Shown one piece after another: positions 59,301 to 64,000 of a stretch of DNA of 64,000 nt; position 1 is the stretch's first letter; each line of letters opens with the position of its first letter. Under the pieces are notes generated by a model, which worked only from the letters and a program-made list of their open reading frames with translations, was not told the origin of the DNA and did no database searches. The stretch lies in NCBI GenBank assembly GCA_048213135.1, contig PS015113.1:1-64000 (forward strand). The letters are read 5' to 3'. Both the position numbers and the translations under genes were made by a program. The DNA is from Reclinomonas americana ATCC 50394 (lineage: Eukaryota; Jakobida; Jakobea; Jakobida).

Positions 59301-61751
59301 AGAGCTCCCGCCGAGACGCAACTGCAGTTCGTCCTTCTCCTTGCGCGTCTGCAGGAAGAAGAGAGAGTGAGGAGAGGAGACGACAGCAACAGAAGGCGAG
59401 CGGGGAGGATGCACGAACCGAGGTCAGCTGCTGCTGGAGAGACGTCACGGCGCCAACGAGCTCCGTCAATGCCGCTTCCTCGTCAGATGCGTGACCTGGC
59501 CTCGGACCGGCTCCTACTGCACTGCCGAGAGCCTCCAAGGCCGCCCGTTGTCGTTGCAGTGTGCCGCGTAGCGTGTCGCGCTCACTCGACACCTACGATG
59601 CACACGCAAATGTCAATTGAGAGAAGCAACACAATCGACAATATGAATGCAACACTCACCGCCGCCAATTGCGTCTCGGCTGCAGTCAATCGGGATCGCA
59701 TCTGCACGTGTTTATGTGAGTCGACGGTGCGCAATGCAAACCTCGGTGAACATCCTCACCGCCTGCTGATCACCCGCAGAGCCGACTTGACGATCGCGCT
59801 CTGCCGACAACTCCCTCTCCAGAGCCGCAATGCGCTGATTCGCCTGCAGCAGACAACATGTCGGCAACAGCACACTCACACACACGTCTATCATAAACCA
59901 CTACAAACCTCAGTCAAATGTGACGTGCAGTCAGAGCATGAACGCTTGGAGGACTCGAGTTCCTTTTGCAATCGCGCCACTTCCTCACCACCCTGCATGT
60001 CGATCAAGGATGAGTGTTGGTGCTTCACGCAGGACCTCGACGGAATGTGCAACAACTGACCTTGGAAACCTCGGCGTGCAACATGGAGGACGACTCAATT
60101 GCCTTTTGCAGCTGGCCCTCCACCTCCAGCAGCGTCGCGCTCGACACTGCCTCCTCGCGGAGCTGCGGCACACATACAGAGTATGTGAGCCAAGAGAAGG
60201 ACACCTACGAGGAGACGGCAGCACGCGCGCACCTTGTCGAGCTCGACTTTCAGCTGCGAACACTCGCCCTCCGACTCCAGCAATGCCTGCTGCAAATCAC
60301 GAACGCGGGTCTCGGCCGAGTCGTTCTCTTCCGCGGAGCCCGCAGCGTTGTCACGCAGCTCGCTCAACTCCGCCTGCAACGACGCTCGCTCGGCCTGTCA
60401 CCACTCCATCGCTCAGTATGCGAGAAGAAGGAGAAGAAGAAGAACACGGTTAAGTATGCGCAGCGCACCTGCAAGTCCACCACCTCCTTGGCCGCATCCT
60501 CCGCCTCTTGGCGTGCCTGCAGTGCAGCATCAGCCTCTTGCTCCAGTTGTTGCTTCCTGCAACGAGGCGCGTGATTATGAGTGCGTGAAGGGAGAGACAG
60601 CAACTGATGATGTAAGTGCAGTGTGGCACGCAACAGCTCGGCCACCTCACGGCTACTGCGCTCGGCCTCGTAGGTCTTCTCGCCCGCCAATTTGCTGGCC
60701 TCGTCCAGCTTCTTCTGCACAGCATCGAGCTCCTGTCGCACCCGCTGCTCGGCCTGCCGGTGCGCGTCGACTTTTTGCGACAACTCGGCCTGTGTGCAGG
60801 AAGAGTGAGCAGCCGCCATTTCGGAAGGGAAATTGATCAATGATTCGTGCCGACGCAACAAGTCGACCATCGAATTCGGCCTTGAGTTCTTCTCGCACTC
60901 GCCGATCGGTCGCATCACGCTCCCTCTGCACAGCGGCGTCCACAGACGCGGTCGATGACACAGCCTGCACATCCAGCTGCGCTCGCAGGTCGGCCAGTTG
61001 CTTCTGCAACTCCTTGGTCTGCGACACCCATCGCATTGGTGAGTGCGACGCAGCACACAGACAATCAACAGAGACTGACGCTCACCTGCGATGCTGCCTT
61101 TTGTTTCTCCTCTGTGAATGCCTCCTGCGTCCGTCGATGCGCTGCGTGCGACTCGTCGAGCTGTACTTGCAGCTCGGCGACCTTGGATTGCAGTGCAAAC
61201 TCCTCCAATTGCGACGCCTCTGCCTGCTTCTTGTGATCGCGGCGCAAGTCGCGCAGCTCGCCCTGCGCGTCAGAAGTCAGCATATGGACCACTGCTGAAA
61301 GGTGGACATCTTGCGGAATCACCTGCAGTGCGTCGATTTCGGCGGACTTTTCCTGCAGGCGCGCACGCAGTTGTACCACGCGCTCATCCGCCGATGCCGA
61401 TTGCTGCGCAACGGGCGTGTATAAGCGAGCAGGCTCGCTACTTGATCACCAAAACACACGCACGCACCGCCTTTTCCGTCTCAGCGAGGCGCGCACGCAG
61501 GTCAATCACTTCGCGGCGCGTCACGTCCAACTCGCCGTGGAAGTTCTCGTAGTAACGAATCTTTTGCTCCAGCTCGTCGTTCAGCTTACCAAAGCGACGC
61601 CACTTGTCCTCCGCATCGGCGCGCCCTGCCACAGCCTCGTTCAACTGCCGGTCGTGTGCGTCTTGCTTGGTGCGATGCTTGTTCAGGTCGCGCATGTAGC
61701 GGTTCAGGCGGTCTTGCAGGGAGCTGTGAGGAGGGGAAAGGGAGTGAGGGA

Positions 61752-61806
<55 letters not shown>

Positions 61807-63813
61807 GAGGAGGAGAGAGAGAGACGNNNNNNNNNNNNNNNNNNNNNNNNNNNNNNNNNNNNNNNNNNNNNNNNNNNNNNNNNNNNNNNNNNNNNNNNNN
61901 NNNNNNNNNNNNNNNNNNNNNNNNNNNNNNNNNNNNNNNNNNNNNNNNNNNNNNNNNNNNNNNNNNNNNNNNNNNNNNNNNNCGACTGCGTTGAGCTACG
62001 AACGCAAGAGAGAGTGGGGCGTGCACAAAGGCGCACCTCATCCACCGGATACAGATCCAGCACCGACTCCACAGTCTCGATCTTGCTGGCGGTGCGTGGC
62101 GATCGCATCGGCGAGGTGCGACGTGGGCTAGCCGCCGCACTTTCGCCAGCAGCTGCCCCGGCCGCCGCCGAGGAACTGCTGCCGCTCGACGACAGCAACG
62201 CGCGTGGTGACATCATCTTTGGCTGCTCGTAGCGCAATCCCGAGTGCAGCTTGCCGCGCACACTCGAAATCACTGCCGAGGCGGCCGAAACGTCCTTCAG
62301 CCGATCGCGCGGAGACATGCCAGCCGGTCGCGGCTGCGACAACTCCAGCGTGCGTGGCGAGGCGGCCACAGTCGACAGACCAGCGGTGCGTGCTGCGCGC
62401 TTGGCGCGCTCCTCCGGTGTCCTGCCTGGTTTCGGCGCCTTGCTGGCCAAGAACGCAGCCGTGGTGCGCTCGGTGACCGACACATGCGGCTGATTGCCCC
62501 ACATTGACTTCTTCTTGCGACCCGACACTGGGGCGGCGGTGGGCGACGATGCCTCGGATGGTGGCGCACTGGAGGACGGATCCGACGAGGCTGGCTCGCT
62601 GTCCGAGTCCACAGCACGCCTCGTGCGCGACAGATCCACTGCGACATGTAAGAGAGAAGGCCAACGAACGAGAGGAACAGACTGCGGGGAGGCGACGCAA
62701 CAAGTGGGAACGACTGGCGCGGCACGGGCCGGTACCGCCGTCACCTCGGGGGATGTTTTGCGCACGGTGGGCACGGGCAGCCGCGATCGCGGTGATCCCA
62801 TGCCCGCAGGAGCGGCAGGCGACGCCTGAGGAGCAGACGTCGGCTTGCGAGCTGGCGACGGCTTCACCGGCTTGGCCAGCGACGACGGTGGTGGACTGCC
62901 CATGGACGACAGTGCCAGCGCCGGCACGAACGACGGTGCAGACACTGGTGCCGAAGGCGCCCCGGAACTCACCGACGATCCATCATCGAGAATGCCATCA
63001 TCGTCCAGGGCGTGCGAGTGGCGCTCCGATGCTGCTCGACAAGCAGGGGAAGAGAATGAGCAACGACGAAAGCAGAGCTGCGCGTGCGCGACCAGCAACG
63101 CACATCCATGTGACATATCGCCCGACGCAGAGCGCTGATGCTGTTGAATCGCTGCACGACGACGATCATCATCAGCAATCGCCTTCCCCCGTTCTGACAA
63201 GCACAAGCACACCCACACACCTCGCGCAAAATCCGCAACCACATCGCTCTCCGCATCCTCCGCAGCCGCCGTGACAGACATCGCAGGCGCACGAGGCGAC
63301 GAGTCTGCCCATGCACAGAGAGAGAGACAGAGAGAGTGAGACAATGAACTGTTGTTTGAGCACATGCAACATGCACGCAACTCGTCTTGGGCACTGGCGG
63401 AGGCAACGGTGGAGGCGAGCGTGGAGAGAACTTGGGGACCGGAAGCCTTTACACAAGAGCAGAGTGAGCACGCACTCACACACAGACAGAGAGACACACA
63501 CAGTGAGTGAGAGACCTCGATCCCGGCGATCTCAAATACGATGCCGATGCAGGCGACGATTTCGGTTGATTCACCAGCGCATGCAGCTCCGATGCAACTT
63601 GACGAACCTTTTGCAGCACACACACACACACATAAGACAGTGTGTGAGAGAGAGAGACAGAGGCAACACAGTGGGTGGAGTAAACGAAACTGCGTCGTCT
63701 TGTGACGAAGTTCGCCTGTGTGCGCGTGTGCAGAGTGAGCAATATGAGTGTGTGAGCGAGTGTGTGTGCGCGCGTAACTGCGGTTGTCGACCGCCGCTGT
63801 CTTGCTCAGCCAT
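56395..63813 (-). CDS. Giant coiled-coil protein (unidentified)
   Basis: The likely start is 63813 (MAEQDSGGRQPQL). The N-terminal third (61983-63813) is disordered and rich in Pro, Ser and Ala, with basic SPR-type patches: RLPVPKFSPRSPPPLPPPVPK, RSRLPVPTVRKTSP, GKLHSGLRYEQPKMMSPR, ASPRRTSPMRSPRT. After a gap (61827-61982), some 25 small exons run down to 56395. They encode long coiled coil, e.g. SLQDRLNRYMRDLNKHR, NDELEQKIRYYENFH, LQQALLESEGECSQLKVEL, LVERLQKELEAMQASKK. A helical C-terminal region follows with KGAGDDQWILRAVVAHCI, LLLHTIQLCIHDLQSPDL and LASVDPEVAQSIANAV, ending DDDLSALLASATDSG at the gap. Proline-rich SPR patches followed by coiled coil suggest a cytoskeletal or centrosomal linker (inference). 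The C-terminus is missing. Confidence 0.7.
61753..61826 (+). repeat. (GA)n microsatellite at a gap edge
   Basis: An approximately 50 bp pure ag run plus degenerate agagacgaggagga, in an intron of the coiled-coil gene, ending at the gap that begins at 61827. Confidence 0.9.
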
Positions 63814-64000
63814 CTCTCCTTCAGTGAGAGAGAGAGAGAGCGGACCTGTCATGACCATCACACGCGCGCACACACAGACGCACACACACGCATGCACAGG
63901 TGAGTAGACACGATGAGAGAGAGAGGACAGTGTGCATGTGGATGCACGCTCACCACAGCACAGCACGCGTACTTTGATAGAGGACAGTGGCTCACACTGT
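63814..64000. other. GA/CA-rich flank upstream of the coiled-coil gene
   Basis: gagagag and cacacacg tracts; no exon is recognised up to the window end. It probably contains the leader of the minus-strand gene. Confidence 0.4.

Overview
This window is nuclear DNA from a eukaryote. Most genes are split by short GT-AG introns (about 36-100 nt). A second class of long introns is packed with CT/GA microsatellites and 12-25 bp minisatellites. Coding DNA is GC-rich with long runs of Asp, Glu, Gln, Thr or Ser. Recognisable eukaryotic families are a USO1/p115 tether, a DDX46/Prp5 spliceosomal helicase, a CaMKK-like kinase, a CotH-type kinase, and a SPATA17-type IQ protein. SPATA17 is usually associated with cilia, so a flagellated unicellular eukaryote is my best guess; lineage cannot be fixed from the sequence. 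The assembly is a scaffold with N gaps. Runs of exactly 20 N behave as placeholders between contigs, and at least three contigs appear to be placed in the wrong orientation.

Layout. 1.5-5.7 kb: a double PH-domain protein (+), with two internal contigs inverted. 5.8-6.0 kb: an unidentified 3' end (-). 6.5-8.5 kb: a CaMKK-like kinase (-), broken by gaps. 9.9-11.2 kb: an acidic low-complexity protein (-). 11.5-14.1 kb: no confident gene, several repeat families. 14.1-16.0 kb: a CotH kinase gene (+). 16.3-19.9 kb: an ankyrin gene (-) of six repeated exons. 20.7-21.1 kb: a second copy of the CotH 3' end (+). 21.5-31.2 kb: a very large gene (-) with 11 repeated ankyrin exons, then a coiled coil, a HEPN-like region and an intact TKL-type kinase domain. 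This is the most unusual locus here. The CotH / ankyrin convergent pair occurs twice, so the region looks like a tandem segmental duplication whose first copy lost the HEPN-kinase end.

31.4-33.6 kb: a CurA/PTGR-type NADP oxidoreductase (+), apparently missing its middle exon. 33.7-35.3 kb: a coiled-coil protein (+). 35.4-37.6 kb: an EF-hand protein with an acidic N-terminus (-). 37.6-42.5 kb: a helical-repeat (TPR-like) protein (+) with its 3' tail echoed in downstream repeats. 43.1-48.2 kb: USO1/p115 (-). 48.6-50.4 kb: SPATA17-like (+). 50.7-51.8 kb: a small acidic protein with a likely myristoylated N-terminus (+). 52.3-56.2 kb: DDX46/Prp5, whose RS-domain first exon sits on the opposite strand in an apparently flipped contig. 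56.4-63.8 kb: a giant coiled-coil protein (-).

Genes are packed tightly: convergent or divergent neighbours are often separated by 60-400 bp. No tRNA, rRNA, CRISPR or intact transposon was recognised. All exon boundaries were derived by eye from GT/AG sites, reading frame and family resemblance.
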